Made by a program: the position numbers and the translations under genes
Shown here: positions 20,667-30,943 of the stretch, one piece after another
Position numbering within the stretch: the first letter of the stretch is position 1
How the letters are laid out: each line of letters begins with the position of its first letter
Notes under the pieces: generated by a model
Database searches by the model: none
What the model was told of the DNA's origin: nothing
The model's input: the letters and a program-made list of their open reading frames with translations, nothing else
Assembly (NCBI GenBank): GCA_027596075.1
Contig: JADGJC010000175.1
Span: forward strand, 21,948-85,947
Reading direction: 5' to 3'
DNA length: 64,000 bases
Source: Rhizophlyctis rosea
Lineage: Eukaryota > Chytridiomycota > Chytridiomycetes > Rhizophlyctidales > Rhizophlyctidaceae

Positions 20667-22220
20667 ATGTCTTCCAACGCGTGTCGCTCTGCCCGCTGTC
20701 GGGCGCGGACTATTTCGTCGTTCCTTCGTCCTGCCTTTTGTTACGGACGAACCTCCCACCGCAGTCCCTCCAATCTCTCTCCCTATGTGAGCACGCACCG
20801 CCTTATGCACTTCTGGAATCTGCACACCACCAGTTATCGACGGCAGGACCCGCAGAACGGGGACAGAGAGCGCTTATGGAACTCGTTACAAGACATAGAA
20901 AAGCAAAAGGACCGCAAGCCCTTCGATGTCCTCGCCACCACCGGTCTCGACGGTCTCCTCCGCCAAATGAACCTTTCTATTTCCGATTTCCAGATGGAGG
21001 AGGATCGGTGGGAATCCGTCGAGCGCGTCCGGTTCATATTAGACTTGAAGGAGCGGCCGGGGGTTAAGAGGGCTATTTCTCGTATCCTCCGGTATGGTTC
21101 GTCCATGACTTTGGAGGATGCTTGGAATGTTATCTCTCTTACTGGTAAAGACGCTGCCGAGGTGCATCCTTACGTTTACACGGCCATCCTTCGAAACTTC
21201 CTACTCAGCAGTGACCCATCCCTCCATCAATCCTTTCTACATCGTATGGACGAGCTTGCTGTGCCATGGACGGAAGGCACTGTTATCCTTTTGATGCTGC
21301 ACTACCTACGTAACGGCGCCCCAGAAAAGGCCGTCAAAGTTTACCAAAAAGCCATTGCCCGTCAAGTCCCCGAAAAGCCCTTCGTAAAAGTTCTCCTCCT
21401 CAGTGCACACCTCCGAAACGGAAACACCTCAGCTGCCGACGAAGTCCTCAAAACACTAGAATCATCAGATACCCGTGCCGGCGACTCAGTCCTCGTAAAC
21501 ATGTTCCACTTCTACATCAGAGTAAAAGCCTTTGATGATGCCCACGCCCTCCTTACCACCCACCCCGCCTCCTTCAAACCCCTCGATTGGGCCATCCTAA
21601 TGCTCCTACGCGCCCGCCTTTCCAACCGCGAAACCTGTGTTGAGAGTTGTAAACAACTTATGGACGAGATGGTGAGATTCGGACTTACCCGGGAGATGTG
21701 TAACTTCCAAGCCATGGCAGAAGCCTATCTACGGCGGGACGACGTGGAAATGGCAACGGATGTACTGACGGAGGCGCACAACTTCGGGTTACAGTACGAT
21801 GTATGGGTTTACAACATGTTCATTAGATATTTCTGTCGGGCAGGGCAGATTGAGGATGCTGAAAGGTTTTTTGTGGAAGCGGACAATAAGGGAGCTGCGT
21901 TGAACTCTGCTACGTACTATCCGCTTTTGAACGAATTCGCCTACCGAAGAATGAGGAAGAAGGCGGAGGGGATGTTTGATGAGTTTTGGGAGAGTGGGAC
22001 GATGACGGAGGAGTGGCATTTTAAGGGTATTTTGAAGATGTTTGCGGCGGTTGGGGATGTGGAGGGGATTAGGAGGGTGGTGGATAGGGTTTCTAAGGCT
22101 GGGGTGGAGTTGGATAAGAGGGAGTGGGAGGCGGTTGAGAGGAGGTTTAGTCGGGATTCGGAGATTGCGGATGTGTTGAAGTTGCTTGATGGGCCTTTTG
22201 CGAATAAAACTCGATACTAG
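20667..22220 (+). CDS. Pentatricopeptide repeat (PPR) protein, probably mitochondrial
   Basis: Intronless 517-codon frame. The first ATG (20667) gives MSSNACRSARCRARTISSFL, rich in Arg and Ser without acidic residues, typical of a mitochondrial import signal. From about residue 170 the protein is a string of ~35-residue helical hairpins (VHPYVYTAILRNFLLSS; AMAEAYLRRDDVEMATDVL; YDVWVYNMFIRYFCRAGQIE; SATYYPLLNEFAYRRMRKKA). This is the PPR pattern of organellar RNA-binding proteins that control processing, stability or translation of specific transcripts. The exact partner and repeat count cannot be assigned by eye. Codon choice shifts toward G-rich, purine-heavy codons in the last 250 bp. The stop is TAG. 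Confidence 0.8.
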   Translation: MSSNACRSARCRARTISSFLRPAFCYGRTSHRSPSNLSPYVSTHRLMHFWNLHTTSYRRQDPQNGDRERLWNSLQDIEKQKDRKPFDVLATTGLDGLLRQMNLSISDFQMEEDRWESVERVRFILDLKERPGVKRAISRILRYGSSMTLEDAWNVISLTGKDAAEVHPYVYTAILRNFLLSSDPSLHQSFLHRMDELAVPWTEGTVILLMLHYLRNGAPEKAVKVYQKAIARQVPEKPFVKVLLLSAHLRNGNTSAADEVLKTLESSDTRAGDSVLVNMFHFYIRVKAFDDAHALLTTHPASFKPLDWAILMLLRARLSNRETCVESCKQLMDEMVRFGLTREMCNFQAMAEAYLRRDDVEMATDVLTEAHNFGLQYDVWVYNMFIRYFCRAGQIEDAERFFVEADNKGAALNSATYYPLLNEFAYRRMRKKAEGMFDEFWESGTMTEEWHFKGILKMFAAVGDVEGIRRVVDRVSKAGVELDKREWEAVERRFSRDSEIADVLKLLDGPFANKTRY

Positions 22221-22547
22221 ATTTTCGTGCGTTTCTTGTAGATAGATCAAGCCTGTACAATTTTCTGTAAATAAACCATCAAGTACATAGACCCGCACAT
22301 CGTCGCTATCAATAAACTGCCACACTCGTGGACACCGTAACAAGGCCCTGCCACAACCGATTCACTGGTTGTTCTTTTGCAATTCAAATCAAACATTCCG
22401 TCGATTTCTCAGTGTGCGAAGTAAAATGGAGCTGTAACTCCACAGAAGCACAAAAGTGCAGGATTGTCATTCGAAGAGACACCAGAATGAGACAACATCG
22501 GGTCATGATTGCATCAGAGAGACTTTGGCGATACAAAAACATCAGAC
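22221..22547. other. Convergent 3' intergenic region
   Basis: 327 bp between the stops of the PPR gene (plus) and the INO80-subunit gene (minus). No gene or RNA is seen; AATAAA-like sequences fit 3' ends. Confidence 0.45.
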
Positions 22548-23659
22548 CTAATCTTCTCCTGCAGCCCCCTGTCGCGCCATCAGTCTGTCAAGAAGGACAT
22601 TCTTTTCCATCTGCCGGAGGTGAGATGGTGTAGGTGAAACATGTCAATCATAAGTGGTTGAAAAATGGCAGCGAAGAACTCACCTTCAGACGCTTCAACT
22701 TGGTTTGTGCATTCTCATACTCCTCCGCCAGTCTGGTCGGTCCAACAGAGTTTCCAGTTAGATCATCATCTCGATATAATGTCCACTGTAGGACTATGCA
22801 CAACTCACAGTTCATTCTCCCGTTTGATGTACCGATACTGAGCCTTCAATGCTCGGTATCTATCTCGGTACTTGTCATGCCCGCCATTCATCCCGCCATC
22901 ATCGTCACCATAGTCAGTCATGGTTGTTTCTCTTTCCCGCTCCCTCTCTCGATCGCGCGGCTGATATGAAGGTGTTAGACCTTCACTCCTATTTGCTTCT
23001 CTCTCCCTGCCCTTATCCCTCTCCCGTTCCCGTTCCCTTTCTGGCTCCCGTTCGCGATCCCATCCCCTGTCTCTTTCCCTCTCCCGTTCTCTAGCCCTCT
23101 CCCTCTCCCTCTCCCTTTCCCTTTCTCTCTCTCTCTCTCTATCCCTTTCCCGATCCCGATCGCCATTCTCCGTGCTACTTCTTGCACCAGGTGTGGGTTC
23201 AGGCATTATATCGCTGGGTAGTAGTGGTCTTGGAGGTTGTTGTGTCGGTACTGGAGTTGGTGGGGCAGATGGACCGGATTCAGGTTTTGGAGGGTGATGT
23301 TTCAGCATGTGCCGTTTTCTGGCATCATTAGATTTGTACACTTTATCGCACGTAGGTTCGAGGCAAGGAAATTCACGCATAGGTTTTGGTTTACTAGCGG
23401 GCAAGTCTGCTGGAAAAGTCAGAGAATGAACGATTAAGATGATTGTGCATGTTGTCGAAGAAGATATTGGTTCGTTACCTCGTGCAGCAGGTGCGGTATC
23501 GGGCTGTTGGGCGCTCAAGTTTGCTGGTGGTGGTATGGGCGAAGAGGGGACTGCGTGGCGTGTTGGCGAAAGTCCGTTGTTACTCTTTCCCGGAGAGTCA
23601 CGGGTGTCTACGTCGCTGGAGTATGAATACTCAGACCGGTCGTCAACATCGTCGTCCAT
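22548..23659 (-). CDS. C2H2 zinc-finger protein with Iec3/INO80E-like C-terminus
   Basis: Starts at the ATG at 23659 (MDDDVDDRSEYSYSSDVDTR) and ends with TAG at 22548-22550. Order of parts: acidic/Ser N-terminus; a single C2H2 finger (CLEPTCDKVYKSNDARKRH with the second His nearby); a Pro-rich linker; a long Arg/Glu/Asp alternating tract encoded by a hexanucleotide-like microsatellite at about 22970-23160; then a coiled-coil end across introns (KYRDRYRALKAQYRYIKREN, AEEYENAQTKLKRLK, MEKNVLLDRLMARQG). That last block has the spacing and the [K/N]-x-x-LLDRL ending of the small INO80 remodelling-complex subunits Iec3 (fission yeast) and INO80E (animals). Fission yeast has a separate C2H2 subunit, Iec1, so this gene may join both features. 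Introns include one near 23408-23481. The function is inferred from the C-terminal match. Confidence 0.65.
22970..23160. repeat. Coding microsatellite (Arg/Glu/Asp tract)
   Basis: Interrupted CTCCCT/CTCCCG/TTCCCT-type hexamer repeats on the plus strand, read on the minus strand as alternating Arg-Glu with some Asp. Length is likely to vary between strains by slippage in multiples of six bases. Confidence 0.8.
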
Positions 23660-24296
23660 TATTTACGGCTGGGTTACGGGTTGCTTGATGGGGGGACTTA
23701 TGAAGCCGGAGCACAGAAAGGCGATGTAAGCGCAAGGCTGACTGATGGCAGAAAAATTCTGAGCGCGGGCCTAACCGCTGAGTTGCGTTCTGAAGAATGG
23801 GTGTGCGAATACCGTTTTTTAGAAGGGCCGCCCAATCGCACTAGAAGCGCAGCGGATACGTATTAAGTATTGGCAGTACTAATTCACCGCTTACGACAGC
23901 TACTTAGCAGGCTGCCTTCAAAATTTCAAACCTCTTCAACGAAGGCTTTTTGGGCATCGTGTCTCGCATTTGGTGCAAAGAATGTGTGGGCCAGTGAGGC
24001 ACAGTATGTGTGGCGTTCATTCTCTCAAGCCACCAAGTCATCTATCCAAATATGGTAGTCAAGCTGACGACCTTGTGTCGCTGCCTCCACCGGTCTGTCA
24101 ATCACCAGGTTGATGAGAGCGCAGCTGCGGAAGGACACTTGCTTCTTCACTTTTCCCACGCTCCCAATCTGCACCCATCTGCTATTGTCTGGGAATAAAA
24201 CTCAAAAGCAACTACGCGACCTTCTCTGACTATAAGCAACTATCACTGCAATTCCTTTTTGGCGGCGCGAACGGCTAAGTGGTACAACAACTGACC
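23660..24296. promoter_or_regulatory. Divergent intergenic region (INO80-type subunit / F-box gene)
   Basis: 637 bp between two start codons pointing away from each other. Open frames on the plus strand (for example 23681-23866) show nothing recognisable. Expected to hold both promoters. Confidence 0.4.
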
Positions 24297-27200
24297 ATGG
24301 TTGGCCAAACGGTCCCCATCAATTTCACTGCCCCTTCGCGGGTCTCTCAAAACGCCGTGCCGGTCTCTCAAAATGCCGTGCCGATCGCTCAAAATGTCGC
24401 GCCGGTCTCTCAAACTCCCGTGCCGGTCTCTCAAACTGTCGCGCCGGTCTCGCAAAACCCCGTGACGGATTCTGAAACTGCCGTGCCCCCCATCAAGCTC
24501 ATGCCCACAGAGGTACGGTGTGAACGTATGGAGTATTGCATCAATTGACATTGACGTGACACTGCTTTCCGTGCCTACAGCTGCAGATCCAAATTCTCAA
24601 TTACCTTGACACGTACCATGATGTCGGCAAGATGCTCATGTGCAGGGAGTGGGTCAAAGCCGTCAATGTAAGTTTGATACGGAGGGATGATTAGTGGGGT
24701 GACTGTCTGTATTACAAGATACTTAATAAGTTGTTGTTCTTAACAGGCTCGTCTCTATGAGCTTGTGGACATCCGCACGGTCAAACAAATCAAAGCCGTC
24801 GAAGAAAGCGTCATCCCGGCCTTCAAGCGTCGCCAGGAGGTCGAACGATACCCAGGCCCCCCTGTGCTTCCATTCAAGTCCATCGTTCTCAGGCCTGAAG
24901 GGGCGCACTTCCGAGGCGAAAAGAATGAGGAGGCCCTCCAAAAATACAAAGAGAAAACTGGCGGTTGCAAAAGCCAAAAAGAATTCAAAAAGAAGACGCG
25001 GGACGGGATGAAGACCGTCATTGCCGCATCCAACTTCTGCACGAGTCTGACCATCCAAGGTGCGTTCAATTATAGAGATCCAGGTCAATGTGGGTAGCAA
25101 TAAATGCTTAATTTGCATCGTCGCGCCCTTCAAGGTCGCCCAGAAATCATGCGCTACGTCATGCGCGCGGCGCCAGAAGATGACCCCGATCCAATCAAGG
25201 ATGCAGGGGTTCAGCGGACCTTACGCAAATTGGAAACTCTCGACCTGAGCGGCTGTCAGACTGCAAGCACTGACCATCGGCTTGATTGGATTCTGGACTC
25301 TATCTGCGGTGGAATCGACGCACGGGACAATGGTCCATCCGAAGCCGATCCCAAGGAAGGAACCCCCGTGCCTACGGAAGGCGTTGCCGAAGCCAACCCG
25401 TCGGAAGGTGTTGTTCAAGCCAAATCCAAGCAAGGCGCCGCCAAATTGAAATTCGTGGACGGTGTACGCCAAGCCAATCTCAAAAGGCTCTTGCTCCCGG
25501 GCTGCTTCGCACTGACCGACAAGGTATTCGCGAAATTCGGAAAACACTTCGCCAACCTTCAAGAGCTCGATCTGTCTGGGAACTACACACCGCAAAAGAA
25601 ATTGAGCTGGAAGAAGCCGCACGTCACGGAGTTTGCTGCTATGTGCGCTCAATTGAAGCAGCTGAAGACCTTGCACTACACCCCGCGATTCCGTGAGTGG
25701 TCGATGTCATTCTTCATCTTGCCTCCGTCCTTTCTCTAACAAGAACTGCGTTTTGATTCACAGGCCCCCCGGAAGGTCCCAGGATTCTCAAGGCCATTTT
25801 CGGCATTACGACATTGGAGGTATCTTTTGACTTCTGTGTCAACATGTGTAACTCCGTTCTCAATACTTCTTGCAGGAAGTCGATTTGGTCCACATGGACC
25901 GCCTCGAAAACCCTCCGAATGGCCCCGACAGCTTGATGAATGAGGTGGAATTCAAGTGCTCGAATCTCAAGGTTTGAAGTTCTGACTCTCGAATTTGATA
26001 AGTGACGTTTTGCTTACACTCCTACTAGCGGCTCACCATCCGTCGGTCCCCCGGCCGTCCACAAATCATCAAGGGGGTCTTGAAAGAGTGTCCCCAAATC
26101 CAACACATCGCCATCGTCCAATGCGGCGACCTTAACGACGACACCTGCAAATTGCTGTGCGATCCCGAGAGCGTTGGGGACATCAAATACCGTCCGGAAA
26201 AACTCCGTTCCTTCAGCTTGAAGCATTGCGGAGGGTATCGCAGACTCGAGAACACCGTCGTCGAAATCCTATCAAAGGCGACAAGCATGACCCACCTCAC
26301 CTTGAAAGATCACCCGAACAAGCTGATCCCATCCATGTCCACCACCCGAATATTGACCGCCATCTCTGCTCACAGAGGGTTGAAATATGTTGAGCTGTCG
26401 TATGCCAACATGAACAAATTCGACGTGTACAGGCAGTTCGCCTACATCGACGGCCATGTGGACATGGTAGACGTTCAGGAAGACAACCAGCCCAACCAAG
26501 GCAGCACCAGTGGTCCATCCGGCATCAGCATTGGTGGTCTCCAGCAGAAGGCAGTCCCCAGCAACGACGCTCAACAGGACGGGCAGCAAGGCGGTTCCAA
26601 GCACAAGAACGGTGGCAAACACAACTCCCACGACAAGAAGCGCGCCAGGCAAAAGGAGGCGAAGCGTGTCGCTCGAGAGGCCGAGCAAAGTGACCGGGAG
26701 GATCTGAAGCGCAAGCGGGCAGCCGACGACGATGACGCCACTGAACCCAGGACCAAGCACCACAAGGCGGGCCATCCAGTCAACAAAGCTGACGGACCGA
26801 GCAACCAGCCTGTCGTGCCTCCTGCGCTCACAACAACTGGGTTGAAGCGCAAGCTGCCAGCCGAAAACGACGACAACACTGGACCCGTCGCCAAGCGTCA
26901 GAAGGAAGGAGATGACGCCGACAAGCCCCACACGTCACCAGCACCACCTAGAAAGCGTGCGGTCTTCTCCAACACCACCTGGAAAGGCAAAAGCATCCTC
27001 GACCTGAACCGAACCCCGTCCGATGACGTCCGGCAATCGCTCCAAAAGATCTTCAACGGTCTCCAGTTCCTCGACCCGACCCAGCACGCCGGCCAGCCAG
27101 ACAAGCGTAGCAGGCGCTGGTACCTCAAGATTCACTTGGACAAGGGGGGTCACCCGTACAAGGAGCCGGACCAGAAGGCACTCGCGAAGCAGGTCCATGC

Positions 27201-27318
27201 GAACCCGGCTTGGGTCAGCAACAGCGAGCACTACAAGACGGTGTACAAGGAGGAGGCACAGAGAAAGAAGGACAACGCGAAGAAGGCGAAGAGGGCGAGG
27301 AGGGCTCCTACTGCTTGA
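24297..27318 (+). CDS. F-box / leucine-rich-repeat protein with 7-residue N-terminal repeats
   Basis: Probable substrate adaptor of an SCF ubiquitin ligase. Seven exons, approximately 24297-24511, 24582-24668, 24747-25061, 25135-25692, 25765-25820, 25875-25973 and 26030-27318. The N-terminus has six copies of a VSQNAVP-like heptad (24342-24467). The F-box reads KLMPTELQIQILNYLDTYHD with MCREWVKAVN. LRR-like segments follow (LETLDLSGCQ, LKRLLLPGCFALTDKVF, LQELDLSGNY, IQHIAIVQCGDLNDDT, LRSFSLKHCGGY, MTHLTLKDH, LKYVELSYANMN). The last third is unusual: long basic stretches (KHKNGGKHNSHDKKRARQKE, two KRKxA/KRKLP blocks) and a conserved-looking end (SRRWYLKIHLDKGGHPYKEP). The basic tail suggests nuclear location. 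Start choice: ATG 24297, with no earlier ATG in frame. Confidence 0.75.
24342..24467. repeat. Six tandem 21-bp units inside the F-box gene
   Basis: Units related to GTCTCTCAAAACGCCGTGCC, each encoding a heptad such as VSQNAVP, IAQNVAP or VSQTPVP. The period is exact and in frame, so copy-number changes keep the reading frame. Confidence 0.85.
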
Positions 27319-27782
27319 TTGAATGTGAGTATTTTCGCGACTGTGGTTGCGCGGTGGGTGGTTTGGGAGGGGATGGATGACAGGGTGGTTTGCATTACAT
27401 GCGATGGAGAGGACGATCAACAGTATTCAAAGATGGATCCTGACATATTGACAGCCGGCTAACCTGTGCCCGTTGTTGTCTGCTATGTTCCGTTCGCCCC
27501 ACCAGGCAAATGAACGTCAAAACGAAGAATGCAAGTTCGAGTTGGTATTGCGTAGGACTTTGTCCATTCATGTGTTAAATCAGATTCAGCAATATATTTT
27601 TTCCTTGCTTTTACTTAAAATGTTTTCGATGCTTCTATGCGATGCTTGGTGAATGTACGATTTACCCGTTTTGGACGAGCAGATCTTGATCCATTTGATT
27701 ATCAAAGTCGGAGTGAATGGGGCCAAACATATCAAGATGCACAGGTTGAGACCACTTCCATACAACTTGAAACTTTGTTTAT
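27319..27782. other. Convergent 3' intergenic region
   Basis: 464 bp between the F-box/LRR stop and the POT1 stop. No gene recognised; AT-rich with T-runs around 27590-27625. Confidence 0.45.
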
Positions 27783-29892
27783 TTACACCAAAAATTCCCC
27801 ACCGCCAGTGATAACCGTCCCATACATCTTATACCGCCTTACACCACCCTCCCCCTCCCTCCCCCCAACAACATAACTCTCCACCAAACAATCAAACCAC
27901 TTCGCGCTCTGAAGCGTTTCCATCGATTTGGAAGCGTCCAGGTCGAAAAGCCTTCCTAGATATGCTCTGACTTGCTGGAGGCGGTTCGGGTCGCGAGTTA
28001 GGTCTGTTGGTGGGAGGTTTTGGAGGAATGTGCGCTGAGAGGGGAGATTTTGTTTGAGAACTCGCTTGGCGATGAAATTGATTGAATTGCAAGACTTTTT
28101 GGTTTTATTGGAGACTTACTGCTTCGGGACCGGAAAGAATGATGGGGACGTGCCCGCTGCCGTCGGTTAAGAGGAGGGAGAACATGTATTGGTATGACGT
28201 GATGGTGTTGTTGCATGTTGGACATGTTTCTGTTTCGGGGGTTAGGCTGGTTGTAGTTTGCGAGGAAACGGTATTAGCTGGGGCCCCATTCTGAAATGCT
28301 TTTGAAGTACTGACCTATGGTTGCACATCTCACACCACGGCCTAGTGAAATGCTTCACCTCTTTCGGCATGTGATCGCAGACTTTGGCGCGCAAGTGGAA
28401 TTTGTAGGGTGCGGTTGGGTGTTGGAGCATTTCGGAAATGGTGGAGCCGCGCGTTCCCGAGTCGGTTATTGCTGTTGTAGGAAAGAAGTCTTCAACGTCA
28501 AGAGTAGCGCATGGCAAGTGCTGATCTAGACATTACTTGTGCGAGGCCCAAATTCGGCGCGGCGTTCTGCCTCTCTCCTGTGAGGAGCTGATAAGTGCCC
28601 ATGGTAGCTGACATTCCCCAGTCCCAGCATATACCCACTTTTTCAGTTCCCGCAACTCGATTGCGCCGCCGTCGAGCATGCTAAAACAGCTCTTCTCAGG
28701 GTAATCTCTATCGCCATGGATGATGCCTTCAATCTGACCGTTCCTGTCGAACTTCGAACGGACATTTCGTAATACAATGTATGATCCGACTATGAGTGAG
28801 CGAGCTTTGGTAGCATTCTCATCCCTGAAAGAAGATGTAAGCAAGTAACTCTGAGATTGGGTAAAAACCAGCCTAAATCTAAGACAGACCATAATGTACA
28901 GTTTAGCAGCATCGACTCTGTGACGGGATATGTGTAGGTGTCAACCGACTTGATGCTGCCACTGTAGTATGATGAATTAGAGGGGTTCGCAAAGAGATTT
29001 GCAAAATGTGATGATCCCACTCACGCCAGATTGTCGTTTGTGGTGTAATCTGTCAAAACAACCGTAACCTGAGAGCTCTCTTCCGAATACATATGAACTA
29101 TCTTGGTAGCTTCATGAGTACATGCAACCATTCATTGGCTGACACTGTAAAGTAAAAAAGATTTCGAACCTGACCACAAACATCAAAAAACACATTCGTT
29201 TCTTTGATGTCGGACAATTTCAGCATAGGCCGTTTGGACGCTTTTGTGATTTGGGTAGGTGGTAGAGAGTCTGTTTCGTTGCTAAACGTTGCCCACCAAC
29301 TTCGTAGAGCGGCGGCCACGCGGCCATCGAAGGATGATGAATTCGTGTCGTTGAGGATTTTGGCAAAGTAGGAGGACTTCTTTTGGGCAAGAGCTTGAAG
29401 TTTATGGCCGTATTTTTGCACCTGATGAATCATTGTCAGCTCACTTGGCAACAAATCTTACACTTCTGACGCACACTACCATTACGGAACATTTCAGAAT
29501 TTGGCCCTTCCCTTCAAACTTAGGCAAGGCTGCCAGTTGTGGGTGGAATATGACGATTTGCAAGGTAGAGGAAGGACCCAGGGTTGGGTCAACGACGTTT
29601 ACCGTGGTGGAATAGTCTGCCAAGCACGTCGGTGAGAGGTGGACGTGATATGAGGGTGTCGCTGGACTTACCACTTCCTTTCGTTTTGAAAGGGGCTTTA
29701 TGACTCAGCACAACTCCATATATGACCCCAGTTTGACCACTCTGTAGGTCTGCTAGACAAGGGATTTCTGAGGCCTTGAAGGAAAGGAAGTGTGAGGCAT
29801 CGCACCGCGGTGGAAGACTTCAAAGATGTCGACTTTCTTACACCGTTGCTTTTCAGGAGATCTCTATATTCGTTCATTGTCACAAACACCAT
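27783..29892 (-). CDS. POT1: POT1 homologue (telomere single-strand DNA-binding protein)
   Basis: Shelterin component that caps the telomeric 3' overhang. The ATG at 29892 gives MNEYRDLLKSNG-type sequence shortly after the start. After an intron (acceptor near 29783) comes OB-fold 1: IPCLADLQSGQTGVIYGVVL, then DYSTTVNVVDPTLG, LAALPKFEGKGQILKCS and KYGHKLQALAQK. A linker and OB-fold 2 include RSWWATFSNE, KLSDIKETNVFFDVCGQV and IKSVDTYTYPV. The C-terminal OB/HJR domain carries two Cys pairs, WCEMC and CPTC, that would bind zinc, within HFTRPWCEMCNH and ETETCPTCNN. The protein ends KMYGTVITGGGEFLV, with TAA at 27783-27785. At least seven short introns split the gene. The assignment rests on OB1 pattern, domain order and the zinc pairs; exact exon edges are uncertain. 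Confidence 0.82.
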
Positions 29893-30943
29893 GCGCGTTG
29901 CCAAAATGGACTGCCGGAGGGTTGACTACGCTACCGCTCAGGTGGAAGATGGGAAGATGGAATGCCTGAAGGAAAAGGAAAGAGGATGCGGCATGCCCGA
30001 TGCCCACCCAAAAGTGTCTGAGTGATATTTTTGGTCATTGTCCGGAGTCTCATTTATCTTCTTTTAGTCATAGCAATTTGGCTTTCAAACAGATTTTCGA
30101 AGGCTTGCCGCTTGAAGGTGGGAGCATGTACGTTGATTCACGATGAATCATTACATACCCTGTTGTGTCGGTTCTGTTGTTTGGTTCTGGCCAGCAAGCA
30201 CCGACAAGCCCCATTTCGCGTTGCACTGCGTCTTACCGCGTGGCCCGAATGGGGCCCGCCCACTTGGGCGCATGTTCTCCCTCTCATACACGCACAAGGT
30301 GGACCAACCTCCTGGTCTGAGCAACTCTCTCCTTGCTGACTTGCTCTCCTGCCTGACTCTTCGTCCACCACACTTTCTCCCCTGGCTCCTGTTGCTTTTG
30401 GTGCTGCAATCTCGTTTCGTTTGCTTGTCAAGGCGCTTCACATCCCATCTGTGTGCACTTGCTTCGAAGCACCCTCGCGACCACCTCCGTTGGTGCCCGC
30501 CGCTTGACCCTCGACATAATTCTTCGCGCTGTTGTGCTTCCCAGACTGGTGTGGGAACAAGTGAAGCAGCTCTCGACTCAAGAGCCTAGCAAGTGGTTGG
30601 TAGTGGTGTGATGCTTTCCGACGACCGTACGAACTCACCATCTGTCACTGTCAGGGTCATATAAAGCTGGTCCGCAAATTCTTGAACCTCCTCTTTGATG
30701 GCGATCACGTTCTTTCCTTGACACAAATCTTCCACTGCGCCAACAGCCCTTTTCCGTGTCTGCGGACCACATCCATATAGCCAATACCATTGCTTTTGTT
30801 TACTTCTGCGCTCAGCACGCTTGTGCCCACCTTCCGTCTGAAATCCCGAAATTCACCCTGCGTCAGGGGATAACGTTTGGTGACTTGAGGAGGGAGCTTA
30901 ATAGCAAAAGCGGCTGATTCCAAGGTGAAGGGTGTGTTCAGAC
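29893..30943. other. Divergent intergenic region, possible small gene on minus strand
   Basis: 1.05 kb between the POT1 start and the LIM-RhoGAP start. On the minus strand at about 30640-30920 two open segments join across a GT-AG intron (KRYPLTQGEFRDFRRK, then VGAVEDLCQGKNVIAIKEEV and QEFADQLYMTLTVTDG) and look coding. However, no ATG fits their frame and nothing is recognised. The rest holds only short frames. Confidence 0.35.

Noticed and set aside
22970..23160. CRISPR-like or satellite array
   Set aside because: The repeat is a hexamer-based microsatellite inside a coding exon, without spacers.
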